From: Trifolium pratense
Lineage: Eukaryota > Streptophyta > Magnoliopsida > Fabales > Fabaceae
Assembly: GCF_020283565.1 (NCBI RefSeq)
Contig: NC_060065.1
Span: 55,341,489-55,405,488, forward strand
DNA: 64,000 nt
Direction of reading: 5' to 3'
Part shown: positions 38,190 through 49,847 of the stretch, one piece after another
Layout: the number at the start of each line of letters is the position of its first letter
Numbering within the stretch: position 1 is the stretch's first letter
Translations under genes and position numbers: made by a program
The notes under the pieces: model-generated
What the model was told of the DNA's origin: nothing
Databases searched by the model: none
What the model saw: only the letters and a program-made list of their open reading frames with translations

Positions 38190-38908
38190 ATTCATCTGTA
38201 TTCTCATGATGAACATTCTCCACAAGTGTGCGAAGAGGTGAGTGGATGCATAATCCTTTTAAGGAGCTAATAGCAAACAAAGAGTCTGAGTAAGCTTTAA
38301 TGTTGCAAATTTGCAATCATCTCCCATACCAATTTAAGTCCACAGAGACTTTCCCACAACTTTGATTCAAGCATGAGACTCTTTCATAGCTACAAATGCC
38401 ATTGAAAAAGCGACTATCATTGTCTCGCAAAAGAACTTCACACACCGTATAGAGGTCTTTTGCGTGACAACAATAGTTGCTTTTTAGTGGCGTTTGCAGC
38501 TATGAAAAACTCCGATGCTTGAATCAGAGTTGTAGGGAATTTTCTATAGACTTAAATTGACGTGAGAGAGAGGATTTCACAAAATTAAAGTTTATTCAGA
38601 CTCTTTGTTGGCTATTAAGCTACTTGAAGAGAGTTGCTCATCCACTCACTTCCACGCGAACACATGTGAAGAATGTTCATGAAGTTCATCCGGTTGTATG
38701 AATCATGTCTTTAGAGAATAAAATCTAGTGGCAGATCGTTTAGCTAAATTTGATTTATCTATAAATGTAAATCCTACGATCTTTAATGTCATTTGTTTCT
38801 AGTTTTATTTCATTGGACCGATCTTATTTGTATTAGCTTTACTCGTGGTTTCTAACTTTGTTTTTAGGGGTGCTGCCCCTTTTGCCCATAAAAAAAAAAA
38901 AAAAAAAT
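38190..38908 (+). mobile_element. LINE 3' end with inverted duplication of its RNase H region
   Basis: The right part (38457-38908) is a sense LINE tail: RNase H-like words (SLLAIKLLEE-like near 38600, then ADRLAKFDLS at 38732-38761) and a long A-run (38890-38907). The left part (about 38200-38433) is the same segment in reverse, about 80% similar by eye, separated by a 23-base spacer (38434-38456). The result is a head-to-head inverted repeat with arms near 240 bases. No intact ORF remains. Confidence 0.75.
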
Positions 38909-41389
38909 AATCCAAACGAACTGAGTTCTATTTGAGTTTAGATAAATACAAAGATGATATTAGAAAACAGGACAGCCCCTATGCAAGTGAATTTAGATAA
39001 ATAGTAATCATTTTTAAAATGTGTTACCAAACTCTTTTATGGGTCTTTGAACATCTTTATTTCTTATAAAAAATGGAGAGGATCTCAAATCCATATAAAG
39101 CTTGGAAATTGAAATATACCTGATCAATTCAATTAATGAAGGCAAGAGGAGTACTTATTTAGCACATGTAGTTGAGGAGTCTGGAAGCTACAATCAGCAA
39201 CTCAGCTTGCTACAAGTGATGATATTCCTTCATCTCTTTCTCTCTACCTCTCTTTCATTTTACTGTTGGTTATTTTTTACAGGGGTTAAAGATAATGGTT
39301 AATTTGTTGTGTGATGAAGAAGGTTGGTGTTTGAATGTGGAAATGTTGATGTGATTTTGTGGCTCAATAGCTAGCTCTCATCTCTATTTTATCTTGCTCA
39401 ATCTCTTCTCTGTGTTCATTCTTTTTTCCATAACCATATATTCTCTCAAACCTTTCTCCTCATTTTATATCATACCATCATATGATCATATATTAGGTGA
39501 AGTGAAGGTCACTTTTTTCTTAAGAAAATGTCAAATTGTTAGGTGTGGTGTTTACTTGCATGGAAATGGAAAAGGGAGAAGTCAAGAAACAAAGTGTTTT
39601 GGTCTTCTGCCAAAAATACTTACTAGTGGTGTCTAGCTAGCTAGCTTATTTTCATGCATGGTCAGATTGGTATTTAATATCTTGTTGTGTGTTTGGTATT
39701 TTTTTGGGCAAGAATAGAGCTTCAAATCTTAAAAGGATGGAATTGTTGTAATTAAAGTAATATAAGTTTCACTTAAATTAATTAATCCAACATTTTAACA
39801 CAATCGTTTGAACATAATCCCAAATTCATCAATTCATATATCCAAATCCCCTAAATCAAGTTGAGGAAGCTCATTGTCATAACAACGCCGCAAACAATAC
39901 CACCTGTGTCATAATGTCACTGCCTCGTCGGAAGAAAAAAACACATTTTGACGGTGCAAGTTGCATAGAAGGCATGCAAAATTTGAATTTGAAGATTGGT
40001 CGCAAATGCGTTGCTGTGTTGGGGAAGTTCAGTTTGGTGGAGTGAAGGATTTTGGTTGGGGTAAATGGCGAGACTAACTTTGGACAAAATTGAGTTTTTG
40101 TTGATAAAAGTTGAAATTTTAGTGTTTTGATTTTCTACATTGGAAATTGGAATGGTTGTTAGCATTAGTAGGAGTGTTTTCTTCTAATTGTATGCGTATG
40201 TTAGTGTGAGGTGAAGAATTGGAAGAATAAATTATAACATCTGTTGTGAAATATTTGGATCGTAACAGATCTAAATGGGTGTTCATCAATAAAGAGAGAA
40301 GTAAATAAAGATTACCTTCGTGTCTCCAAATCTGGGTGAAATTTGGTTTAATTTTGGATTTGGTGAAACTAGTTGAATTCATTTTTGTTAGAAGAACGAA
40401 GAATGATGAAGCTAGTACTTTGATAAAAACTTGTTTAATTTAATTTTTGTCATAAAATAAGAACGATGGAGGACAATGTAGCTGGGTTTATTTTTAAATT
40501 TTAGTTACAATAGTGGGCTTTATTTTTGGTACAGATTTGGAGCTGTAATAGAAACTGATTTTGTAAATAAAACTGCTCAAACTGATTTTAAAATCTTGAA
40601 ATTATTTTGATTTTTTTAATTTACACAGTCAAAATTTAATGACATGTACTCCATTAATACATGTGAATTAAGAGTTAAGACACATGAGCATAAATTGCAC
40701 CACATCATTAAAAAAAACTAATACCACCCAATTTGAGTCTAAATATCTGAAAGGAGAACTAAAAATAAGTTGATTTTAACATAAAAAGAACTAACTCTGT
40801 GAAAGACCAAAATAGAGGGACTAAAACTAAAATTAAGTTTTCTACCAAAAAAAAAAAAAAACTAAAATTAAGTTTTTAATATATAAGTATAGACCAAAAT
40901 AGAGGGACTAAAGCTTGATTATTTAATTAAAAAAGGGTAGAATGCCGCAACTGGTCATTAATCCTGCAGAGTTTTATCTTCATCGAATATCACTATGTCA
41001 AACCTACACGCTAAACGTAGCCACCCACCCGCATTTTTGTGTTCAAAAGCTAATCAAGAGATCGAAGACAACGCAAACCAAAGGGTAAATAGACTATCAT
41101 TATCATACAGTGCAGCTCTGAAATTAACCAAAATGTCCAAGTATACAGAACTAAATGAACTACATACTTGACAAATGGACTTGAGGAAATGCTCAGAGTA
41201 TCTAACCATTCATGTTAAGGCCAAAAATTGCCCATTATGCACAAGAGGCCAATATCAAAACAGTCTTGAAAGTGTAAGGATTTCTCTCTTCCTGAATCTC
41301 TCTCTTAATAATAACTACAATCAAAGAAATATCACGAAACACTGACAACTCAGAATTATGCTTTCACCGAAGCAATGGCCACAACAAAA
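38909..41389. other. Intergenic, no gene supported
   Basis: Short ORFs only. 39640-39650 has a CTAGCTAGCTAGC run. 39800-40560 is non-repetitive by eye with weak minus-strand ORFs that show no domain. 40790-40925 holds two direct copies of ACCAAAATAGAGGGACTAAA with ACTAAAATTAAGTTTT nearby, an old MITE-like repeat. The last 400 bases are the 3' flank of the TFIIA gene. Confidence 0.5.
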
Positions 41390-44300
41390 TCAGAAGTCAA
41401 ACTCTCCGTTTGCCTGCAGAAGTGTATTGTATCATTAATAATGACAATTTGAAAAACTGAACTGAAAGGATGAGAAAATATCAGTATTTCCTTCTCATTC
41501 TAAGATTAACAAACCTTGTTGAAGAGAATATCCTTGTTATTTATGTGCATGATGCCATCCTTTAATGTGCATTTCCACCTGCTCTTGGTACGTGTCACCT
41601 GAATTTTAATAAGCCAACTCTATTAGTACCGATATAATTATCCAACCCCTAACCATTAGATGTATCATTATACTATAGCGCTGATGCGTCAAGATGTAAT
41701 TAACTGAGAGTGGAAGGAGGTTGTTACCTTGTCAAATTGGGCCAAAACGAGATGACTTGTATTCTGATCATCTCCTTGGTCCAAGTCATCCAAATCATCA
41801 TCATCATTTTCATTTAGTGGAGGCTCATCATCTTCATCATCATTTACCACCTCATTTTGAGCTACGAGAGCAGGTGTGCTTACTGGTACTTCTGATAAGA
41901 CCAAAGAAAACAGCAACAATTGTCAAAAATATATATATCATATGCTACAAGTCTTCAAAATATAATTTACGTTTTCAAGTTACCAGGAGGAGCTGGTGTA
42001 TTTGCAATGTTGTAGTCTTCACTGTAAACTCCACCATAATTGTAAATCTGCAACAAAATAGAATAAAATAGAATAAAACAAAACCCTGTAAGATAAAGTT
42101 ACGGCAAGGAAGTTTTGATTGAAGCATAATGCAGTTGAAACTCAAAGATTTCACACATAGAATGAATAAGCTGGAATTTAACCATTCAATCTCCTTGTAT
42201 CTTTTTTTAAGAAAAAAATATAAGCCCATTCAATCAATTGAAGATTTCAGGGACCAAAAGTAGCATTCAGTTCTGAGATATCAAAGCAGCTAGCCCATCA
42301 ATAAAATATTCAACTAATTCAGGTTATAAATTATACAAATATTACAGCAGCATCCATCTTGGATTCAATATTCAACAACTTACACAACTGGAAACAAGGT
42401 TATAAATTATACACACATTACAGTATCCATCAGGTTATAAATTATATATTCTTTCTGAATTACAGTTGCAGTCGTTCTGTTTACACCAAACTAAACAGAC
42501 ACTTATTCATATGGGAGTACTCAAAACAATGACTTTTCTCACTGTTTAGTACTTCCTAAAATGACAAACATCTGAGGAGATACAGTCGAATTCTTATTTA
42601 TTTTGCAAAACAAAAACTAACCAGATTCAGATTCACAAATACAAATAAAGAAGTGCCTATTGAGAGCCCTTTTAACATTAACTGGGATTATTAAATGTCA
42701 AAATTTAAAGTCATTGTGTCTATTTACGAATAACAAAGGCCGTGGATGCATGCATTTGTTCTCAAAATAATACAGGGCGAAAACAGCGAACTACAACAAG
42801 TAAATAAAGTAGAACACAAATCTGAGTTGGGAAGAACAAATAGCAAAAGAACAAATAGCAAACTGTTCCATTATAAAAGCTCACACGAGCACAGGCAGGA
42901 GCGGATAAAAATATTACTTACATTTGGAGTAGAAAGCACATCATCCTCGTAAGGAATCGGTCCATCAAGTTGAGGAATCCTAGAACTAGAAGCCAGTCTC
43001 TCCAAATTTGCGGGAATTTTCCCTTTTGAGTTAGTGTGTTGTGAACTGAAGGAGATGCTCCCTCCACATACCTAAAAGATTATGTTCAACAGCTTAGTAA
43101 ATGAAAACATGTTTCCACCAACTGAGCAAGTTGATGAACTAAGTAACAAACAGAAAGAATAAAACAATGCATGTATTACAAAAAGTCAACACAATGATGT
43201 ACGACACTGAGTTGGGAATGAAGCTAGCAAAAAAGTGAAGAGAGTGGGTGCTTCCATAGAAAAACCTTCTCTATAAGCACCAAAATTTACAACTCAACAA
43301 TGGGGATGCCTATTTAGTTTGGTGCTTAATAGGTGAAGCACCCACCATAGTGGATGCTAGCTTTGAAGTGCTTGAAATCATTAAAGAATTATTTGGAAAA
43401 CCATCACTGTACATCATCACATATGAAAGTATTTGTTCATTACCTACACCGATTTTTAAAATTACAAGATGCAAATTAGGTAGAGATGGCAAAACATGCC
43501 TCCAAATTCCATCATCCCTGGTGCCCCACCCTGTCTTAACCCCACACCAATTCCCATCCCAAAAAAAAATAAATCAGTTCCGATAAGCACCATCCACTTT
43601 GTAGTCTTGTTGTCTCGCCCCTGCCCCATAAATTAAAAGGACAGCGGAAGTGCTAAATCCAACAAAGTGATATGAAATCTCTTGCTTTATAAATCAACAC
43701 TCACCAATTACAGCAAAAAACCAACACTGATGATACAAACAATAAATTTGACTATTAACACTATAACAGAACTACCTGCAAATGATATGCAACCACCTAG
43801 GTTATATAATTTAAATTATTATAAAAGGTTGATGCTGACCAATTGGGGGATAAATATCACACCTCAATTTCAAAATCGCCAGACACAACATCACCAGCTC
43901 CATCTTGCTGAGGTATATATCCTCCAGCATCATATGGTGGAGGCAAATCATTGCGTTTCCGCTTTCCACCAGGCATTTGGAAGAAGTCCTGGAATTTTTT
44001 CAAACATCTATTAAAAATGTCTTGATTTCAAGTTCAGGCCCAAAAGCAATAAGTCTCCCTTCACAAAGTGAAGTTGGCTATATAGACCAAATCATACAAT
44101 GTAGCTTTACTGAAAACTATGAATAATGACAGCAATCAAATCTAAATCCTTCTTAATGGTTTAGACTTTAGTCTATAGTTTTTCTCGCCAAAATATAACC
44201 ATCCAAGACTTGACATTTTCGACAAAAATACCCATTAAATGTCTTGGAGCATGAAAGGAGCAATATTTGCAAAAGCTTAAACAAAACAGCTCAACCATAA

Positions 44301-45521
44301 GGTCTCATCAAATCTTAAAAAACAGTGAACTAGGTCTTCTATAAGCCCTCAATGACTTGCTTACCTGTGTCGTAGGTTGATTCGAAGCTCCTCTATCTGC
44401 CTCATCCCGTCCTTCCACATAAGCTACAGTTATGTAATCCATCGTTACTGCAAATCCATTTTATTAATGTTAATCAATTCAACGAGACTTACCAACGTTG
44501 ACATCAAGTGGGGGCCTCTGATTCATCATCCAAGGAGAAGGAGGTTGCTGTACAATAGATAAAGATTAAATCAATTGCACAAATTGAAAATAGCAATTGA
44601 AAAACTTAATACAAACAATGGAAAACATATTTTGATCCTCTCCCACAAATCCCTCTATAACACTCATTTGTCTCTATCTCTCTCCAAATTCCCTCCCCAT
44701 TCTCTTGCTACCCTCAAGAGATGCATGCATGAGAGCACCCACCCTCACAGAAAAACATATAATTTAGCATGTAAAACTTTCACGACATATCAAAAGGTTA
44801 AAAGCATGAACATTACCATGTAAGGGCCTGTTCTTCCACCTTTCAGATCAGCATTTGCACCAGTATCATTCCCAGAAGAGTAGTCACTCTGTCCAGTAGG
44901 AATATTATATGACGGGGTCTCCCCAGTTCCAGGTAAAGGAGTTTGAATCGGAGTTTGCAATGGCGTCTATACATCGGAAAACCCATATATCAACAATCCA
45001 ATAACTTCCATTCACATTTCACACACAACAAACACATTAACCCTTAGTTGTAAAACTAATAACTCTAGTTTAGGTTTAAAACTCACAGGAGGAAAGAGTA
45101 TCTCAGCAGTAGGAGTTTCATACTCCTCATTTCCCTCATACGGAACATTAAGATCATGAACCGGAGGTGTCGGTTTATTCGGTCCATTAGTCCTCTCAAT
45201 TGGACCAACCACTGCACCAGCTTGCATCATCTTCGATTCCCAAATCTAAACAAATCATCAAAAACATTAAACATAATCATAATCCTAATCCTAATCCTCA
45301 GATCCAAAACCCTAAATCAAAAATTACTTAAAAAAAAACTAAATCGATGAATTAATTAATGAATTAATTAAAAAGGAAGACGATGAAATTACGGCTTGAA
45401 GCTCTCGGAGAACTTCTTCACCAGGACCACCGTTGTTGACAAACTCATCGCGAACTTTGGTCATGACATCTTCGATTACATCGATATAAACCTGGCTTGT
45501 GGATGAAGCGGCAGCAGCCAT
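41390..45521 (-). CDS. TFIIA-L: Transcription initiation factor IIA large subunit (alpha/beta)
   Basis: General RNA polymerase II factor; its alpha/beta product pairs with TFIIA gamma to stabilise TBP on the TATA box. Exons on the minus strand: 45521-45393, 45245-45087, 44966-44817, 44547-44493, 44423-44365, 43988-43863, 43071-42922, 42047-41984, 41891-41728, 41598-41515, 41413-41390; total 387 residues (Arabidopsis about 375). The N-terminal helical domain begins VYIDVIEDVMTKVRDEFVNN. The middle is Pro/Gln/Thr-rich and variable. An acidic stretch (DDEDDEPPLNENDDDDLDD) precedes the C-terminal beta-barrel that contacts TBP (KVTRTKSRWKCTLKDGIMHI, ending ANGEFDF). Complete. The last coding exon is only 24 bases. 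Confidence 0.97.
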
Positions 45522-45552
45522 GGATTTGAAGGAGAGAGTGAAGAGGTAAGTT

Positions 45553-45725
45553 TGGTTTTAGGGTTTGTGATTGAAGAAGAAGAAGAAGGAGGAGGAAGAT
45601 GAAGGAAGAAGAAGAGAGAATGAGAGAAAACAAGAGGCGGACGAGAAAGGAAGAATAAAGAGAGGAATATAAATAGGTTTGCATCCGATTATAATCACCG
45701 ACCCCCCACGTGTCGTCTTTATATA
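45553..45725 (-). promoter_or_regulatory. TFIIA-L core promoter and leader
   Basis: On the minus strand TATATAAA (45718-45725) lies about 200 bases before the ATG, and a telo-box (AAACCCTAAAACC, about 45555-45567) lies in the leader. ACGTGG on the gene strand (45709-45714) is close to the TATA box. This is a typical promoter of a plant housekeeping gene. Confidence 0.5.
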
Positions 45726-46464
45726 CTGATCCAAAATACACACTCTCTTATTTATACTGATTTTCTTGTCCAACAAAAAATGCCACATATATTTTTATTG
45801 AAATTTATTGGTAAATTAAAATAAAGAAAATTTGCAAAAATGTAGCTCTAACATATAGTTAGTTTTCAAAAAAATATATATAACTACGAATAATAATGAG
45901 AAAGATTTGAGTATTCCTTATATTTCTCCCGTAGTAAAACACATAAAAATAAAAAAAATCATCAACGGTATCAACTTCTGCAATATAAATACAAACAATC
46001 CTATCAAAGTTATGGATTCAAACTCAAGTGAAGGTTTTTGTCATAATAATATCGACATTTATCAACTAAACTAGGACTTTTTATTTTAATTTTTTGACAA
46101 AAACTAAACTAGGACTTGTGGACCGCAAAAGCCAACATTTTACCCTTTTTCCTATAACTAGAGACTCGTTTAACCATTTTATTAGGATTAAAAAAAGTGA
46201 ATAATTATGGTAAAAAAAAGTAAATAAATGTTCGGTAAGTGTAGCTCAGTTGTTAGCTACCAAGGATATTATTGGAGGGATTAAAGTTACTCAAACTTCA
46301 GATTTCCTATTTCTTCCATGCTTATAAAATGTGTGAGTTTAGCCATTTGATTGCTTGACAAAAAATTAATAAATAACATAAATATAATTTTACTTTTACT
46401 AAATTAAATTTATTAAGTATTAGTGTATTCACTATTATTATAAATACATAGTGAAAAATATTAA
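45726..46464. other. Intergenic, no gene seen
   Basis: AT-rich. 46230-46310 reads GTAGCTCAGTTGTTAGCTACC, a tRNA-like box A, followed by degenerate sequence; probably a SINE fossil. Confidence 0.45.
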
Positions 46465-46965
46465 GTGTTTCTTTGGTAACATAAATAAGCTAGCTTATAG
46501 TTTATTATACTAGCTTATAAACTTGTTTCATAAAATTAGAGGAGTTTGATAACAAGTTTTTTTTAACTAGCTTATAGTTTTTTACCTTTCATTCCAATTC
46601 TAGCCTTATTATTTTAATTTTTTTAATTTTAAATTTTTTAAATAAAAAACCATCTACTAAAAAATATGGTTAATGGGTAGTTATTATATTTTTTAAAAAA
46701 ATAAGAAATGATAAAATGAAAATAATAAGGGTAAAAGTGAAATAAGATGTAAAAAGTTATAAGCTCGAATGCCACTTAAAATAGTCTCTCAAAAAACACT
46801 ATAAGTTAATTAGAGAAATTTGTTACCAAACACGTCTATTTTAAAATGGAGAGTATCGTAACTCCTATTTTAATATATCAAACAAGCTTATAAACAAGCT
46901 TATAAACTATAAAGCTAATTTATTGAACTTACTAAATAGACACTAAATTTACCAAACACTTTAAT
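46465..46965. mobile_element. Nested degenerate MITEs (TTGGTAA...CTTATAAAC family)
   Basis: The outer ends read GTGTTTCTTTGGTAAC and the complement of GTTTGGTAAATTTAGTG. Both are followed by 'TAGCTTATAG..TTATAAAC' words. An inner pair of similar ends surrounds 46545-46835. The pattern suggests one hAT-like MITE inserted in another, both old. Confidence 0.45.
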
Positions 46966-47263
46966 TTAATTCTATAACTTTTTCAGCCGTATGCTTTTAG
47001 CTTAATTTCATCCAACAGAGCCAACTCAAAAGTGATGCAAGTAGCATTGATTAAACCGTAAAATATGAAAAACTGGCATGTAATAATGCATAAACAACTC
47101 ATAGGATAGATAAAGCAATAAAGCTTTCTTATAAGCTTGCAATTTGCAAAGCAAGCAAGGTAGAGAATTACAAGAAAAGATAAACCAAGTTATAGTAGTA
47201 GCAGCTAGGAAAATAAAATAAAAAAACTTGCTTATACATGTATGATGTATTAATCGATCAGTA

Positions 47264-47551
47264 CTACCCCGCACCATCTCCACCATGACCACTTCCATCC
47301 TGACTCATCAAAGACACCTGAGCTGCAGTCACCACAGCTGCAGCAACTACTCCTGCATCGGTGCTAGCGATCGTGTTGGCTCCATGAACATTGCCGCCAC
47401 CATCATCAGCATGAGTTGTTGAAACATGCCTTTTATGTTTTCCCTTGTGACTATGCTTGTCATCAGAGAGTTTCTCTAAATCTTCCACCTCGTTTGCCTT
47501 ACCCGTGCTTTCTTTCCCTTTGAAGCAGAAAAAGATGGTTTTGATTTTCAT
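47264..47551 (-). CDS. Small acidic/His-rich protein of unknown function
   Basis: 95 residues, single exon. It starts MKIKTIFFCFKGKES, then a charged middle with KHSHKGKHKRH and an Ala/Gly/Val-rich end (VVAAAVVTAAQ). A TATA box (TATAAAAG on the minus strand, 47630-47637) sits about 80 bases upstream with a CT/GA-rich leader, which supports a real gene. I recognise no family. The cysteine near the N-terminus (FFCFKG) could be a lipidation or redox site, but this is a guess. Confidence 0.65.
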   Translation of the reverse strand: MKIKTIFFCFKGKESTGKANEVEDLEKLSDDKHSHKGKHKRHVSTTHADDGGGNVHGANTIASTDAGVVAAAVVTAAQVSLMSQDGSGHGGDGAG

Positions 47552-47629
47552 GTGGTTGGAGAGAAGTAATTGAAGGTTTAGAGGAAAAGAAAATAGGATA
47601 TATTGCCAGCTTACATCTTCTTCTTCCCT

Positions 47630-47637
47630 CTTTTATA
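47630..47637 (-). promoter_or_regulatory. TATA box of the small gene at 47264
   Basis: TATAAAAG on the minus strand, about 80 bases before the start codon, a normal plant spacing. Confidence 0.6.
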
Positions 47638-48073
47638 ACAAAACCATAAGCATGATTGATTGGTCCTATAATTGTTTTATGGTTTTGCTTTTCATAAAGG
47701 AATAATTACCAAACTTACCGGTATTGATTGATTAGTCCTTTATTCATTTGTTACTAGTTATTACTGTTTGAGATTTTCTTCTGTCACCTTATCTATTTTC
47801 TTGAGCACCCTAAAAATTTACAAAACTAATCATGTCTGATACTTAAATAGCGGATACATCCCAAAAACACCCTATCAGATTTGTTTTTTTATAACCTCTG
47901 CTACTTAAGTAGCGGGCGCATTTTTCAAAAAATTGTCATTTTTATAACGTCCGCTAAAACGTTAAAAATAGTATCTCTTACTGATTTTATACATTTATCT
48001 ATTCAACTGTTAGATTACCCACCATGAAAACTCTTAAATTTGAAGTTAATGATAAAGTCACAAAGTAAAGGAT
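47638..48073. other. Intergenic, no gene seen
   Basis: It contains two loose direct copies of CTGMTACTTAAATAGCGG/CTGCTACTTAAGTAGCGG (about 47847 and 47898) followed by CGCATTTTTCAAAAA and CATCCCAAAAA. This is a short palindromic motif repeated; origin unknown. Confidence 0.4.
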
Positions 48074-48244
48074 AAAATTATTATTACTTCCAGTGGTGAT
48101 TGGTGCTGAACTTGGTAGGGAGGACCGCGGTTCGATCCCCCACAACTACGATCGGGAGGGGGCTGGAACCACTTGATGCCAGAACTGACCCCCGAACCAG
48201 ATTCAACTGGTGGTGAAAAGCCGAAAAAAAAAATTATTATTACT
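48074..48244 (+). mobile_element. tRNA-derived SINE with 15-bp target duplication
   Basis: The body (48089-48229) has a box A-like GATTGGTGCTGAACTTGG and a box B GCGGTTCGATCCCC, a family-specific middle (GGAACCACTTGATGCC) and an A-tail at 48224-48232. The 15 bases AAAATTATTATTACT are duplicated exactly at 48074-48088 and 48230-48244. The intact duplication implies a fairly recent insertion. A fragment of the same family is at 35000. Confidence 0.88.
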
Positions 48245-48340
48245 CCAAGAGTGCGCAAGAAACTAAAATACAAAACCAAGATTTACAAGAATAAATTTTT
48301 TTGAAAACTAACTTGGAGAATAAATTGCACTCTTTTTTGC

Positions 48341-48348
48341 TATAAAAG
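48341..48348 (+). promoter_or_regulatory. TATA box of the small membrane protein gene
   Basis: TATAAAAG 119 bases before the ATG at 48460, followed by a CT-rich leader (TTCTTCTCAAACCC). Confidence 0.6.
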
Positions 48349-48459
48349 ATAACTTACAAGCCGAGACTCACATTACTCATATATCCATTTTCTTCTCAAA
48401 CCCTACAAAATCTCAATCTCATTCCCCCCTTCAACCAAGAAACTTCCATCACCAACACC

Positions 48460-48935
48460 ATGTGCATGTCAATTCCTCATCAACCACCACAACCAAGAAT
48501 TCGAGCTCAACCTCTTGAACCAAAAACGGTTGAAAAAAGAGAAGCCTTGAAATTCCTAACCCAAATTGCTATGGCTAACTTCTTCCATCTTGTAGTTTTT
48601 GGTTCTATATAGACTCTTTTTTGAACTTACTTGTGCATTGTTTTTATATTCAGTTCATGGTTTTCGGGCTTCTTGGTTATTCTTCTTTATTGTTCAAAAC
48701 TAAGTTTCAAATCTTTGTTTTTATGGCATTGTATGCTGGTGCTTCACTTATCATCATGTTCAAGTTTTCTACCGATTATTCCTTTGTTGCTTTATTTGCG
48801 TGGCTTTTAGCGATTATCATCGTTTTATTCCCTATATCAATACCAAATATGATGGTTAAGTTCAGAAATTTCTTCACCAAACGTCCATGTGTTGCTGGAA
48901 TGCTCTTGGTGGCTGTTTTGGCAACTTTTATATGA
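48460..48935 (+). CDS. Small multi-pass membrane protein, unknown function
   Basis: Proposed exons 48460-48591 and 48654-48935, 137 residues, with a short 62-base GT-AG intron; phases agree. The N-terminus is Pro-rich and soluble (MCMSIPHQPPQPRIRAQPLE). The rest holds several hydrophobic segments (MVFGLLGYSSLLF, VFMALYAGASLIIMF, FVALFAWLLAIIIVLFPI, GMLLVAVLATFI). Without splicing the first ORF stops at 48611, so the intron is needed. TATA box and leader support transcription. Not recognised. Alternative: a pseudogene with a stop between two ORFs. Confidence 0.55.
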
Positions 48936-49847
48936 ATTTTCATGCTCAAAGCCTTGGAGTGAAGATATTGTTTTGGTGGTGTTTGGAGTGAAAATTTAAG
49001 TGTTGGAATTTGAATGTTAATTAGGTTCTCTAAGTTTTAAGTAGTATTTTCTTTTTTTAATTTAGAGTTTTATTACGTATTGGTATTTGGTAGGACTTAA
49101 GTGAAGATTTAAGTAGGGTTAATTTCTTGTTTATTTAGAGTTTTATTATTATGTATTGGTTTTAATTTTTTATATTTTTAATTTGAATTTATTATTTGTT
49201 TTATGGAGTATTTTAATATGTTATGTCAGTGAATTTGATTTATCTTACCATAACCTTTTATTCTCTAAAAGTTGTTTCATATAATTCAAGTTAATAGTGT
49301 AAAGTGACTAGACAACCCATGATGACAAACAACAGAAGCTCCACTTTACATAATTTCTCTATTATACTCCAAGATGATGATAACAAGGAAAGCAGTAACA
49401 TCGATGTCATTTTGTTTTCTTCTTTTCATTAAAGCATTTTCTGATATTAAACTAGAAGGTAATTCCTCAAAAATCAAACTACAGAAATTCAGAAAACAAC
49501 TTTGTTATGCACCCTAGGATACAACTCTTTCAATCTAAGTGTGGTTTATACAAAACTATCACTGAAATATACCCTGATCTGATAGCTTGTCTTTTACATA
49601 TTAAATATGGTATAAAGAATGATACATTATACAAATTCATGTCACTGTATAACAGGGTTTCCAATGCTGCAAGTCCAACAGAACTGTGATTTCCACCACC
49701 ACCAGTTTACTAAACCATCCTGCTTCGTTTGTATCAAACTGATATGAACGATAGTACAAAAAAACCATTTACAGTTGAAATTCATGTCATCAATGAAGGA
49801 CTTCACAATCACAACCAGAGTATCATTCATGAAACTGCTCATTGCCG
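48936..49847. other. Flanks of the small membrane gene and of the coiled-coil gene
   Basis: 48936-49200 is a 3' region with two direct copies of TTTAGAGTTTTATTA (about 49062 and 49134). The remainder is AT-rich with no gene; 49690-49847 is the probable 3' UTR of the coiled-coil gene. Confidence 0.45.

Noticed and set aside
39917..40382. Two overlapping minus-strand ORFs of 82-87 codons
   Set aside because: No domain, poor start context and frames that overlap without splice signals; not supported as a gene.
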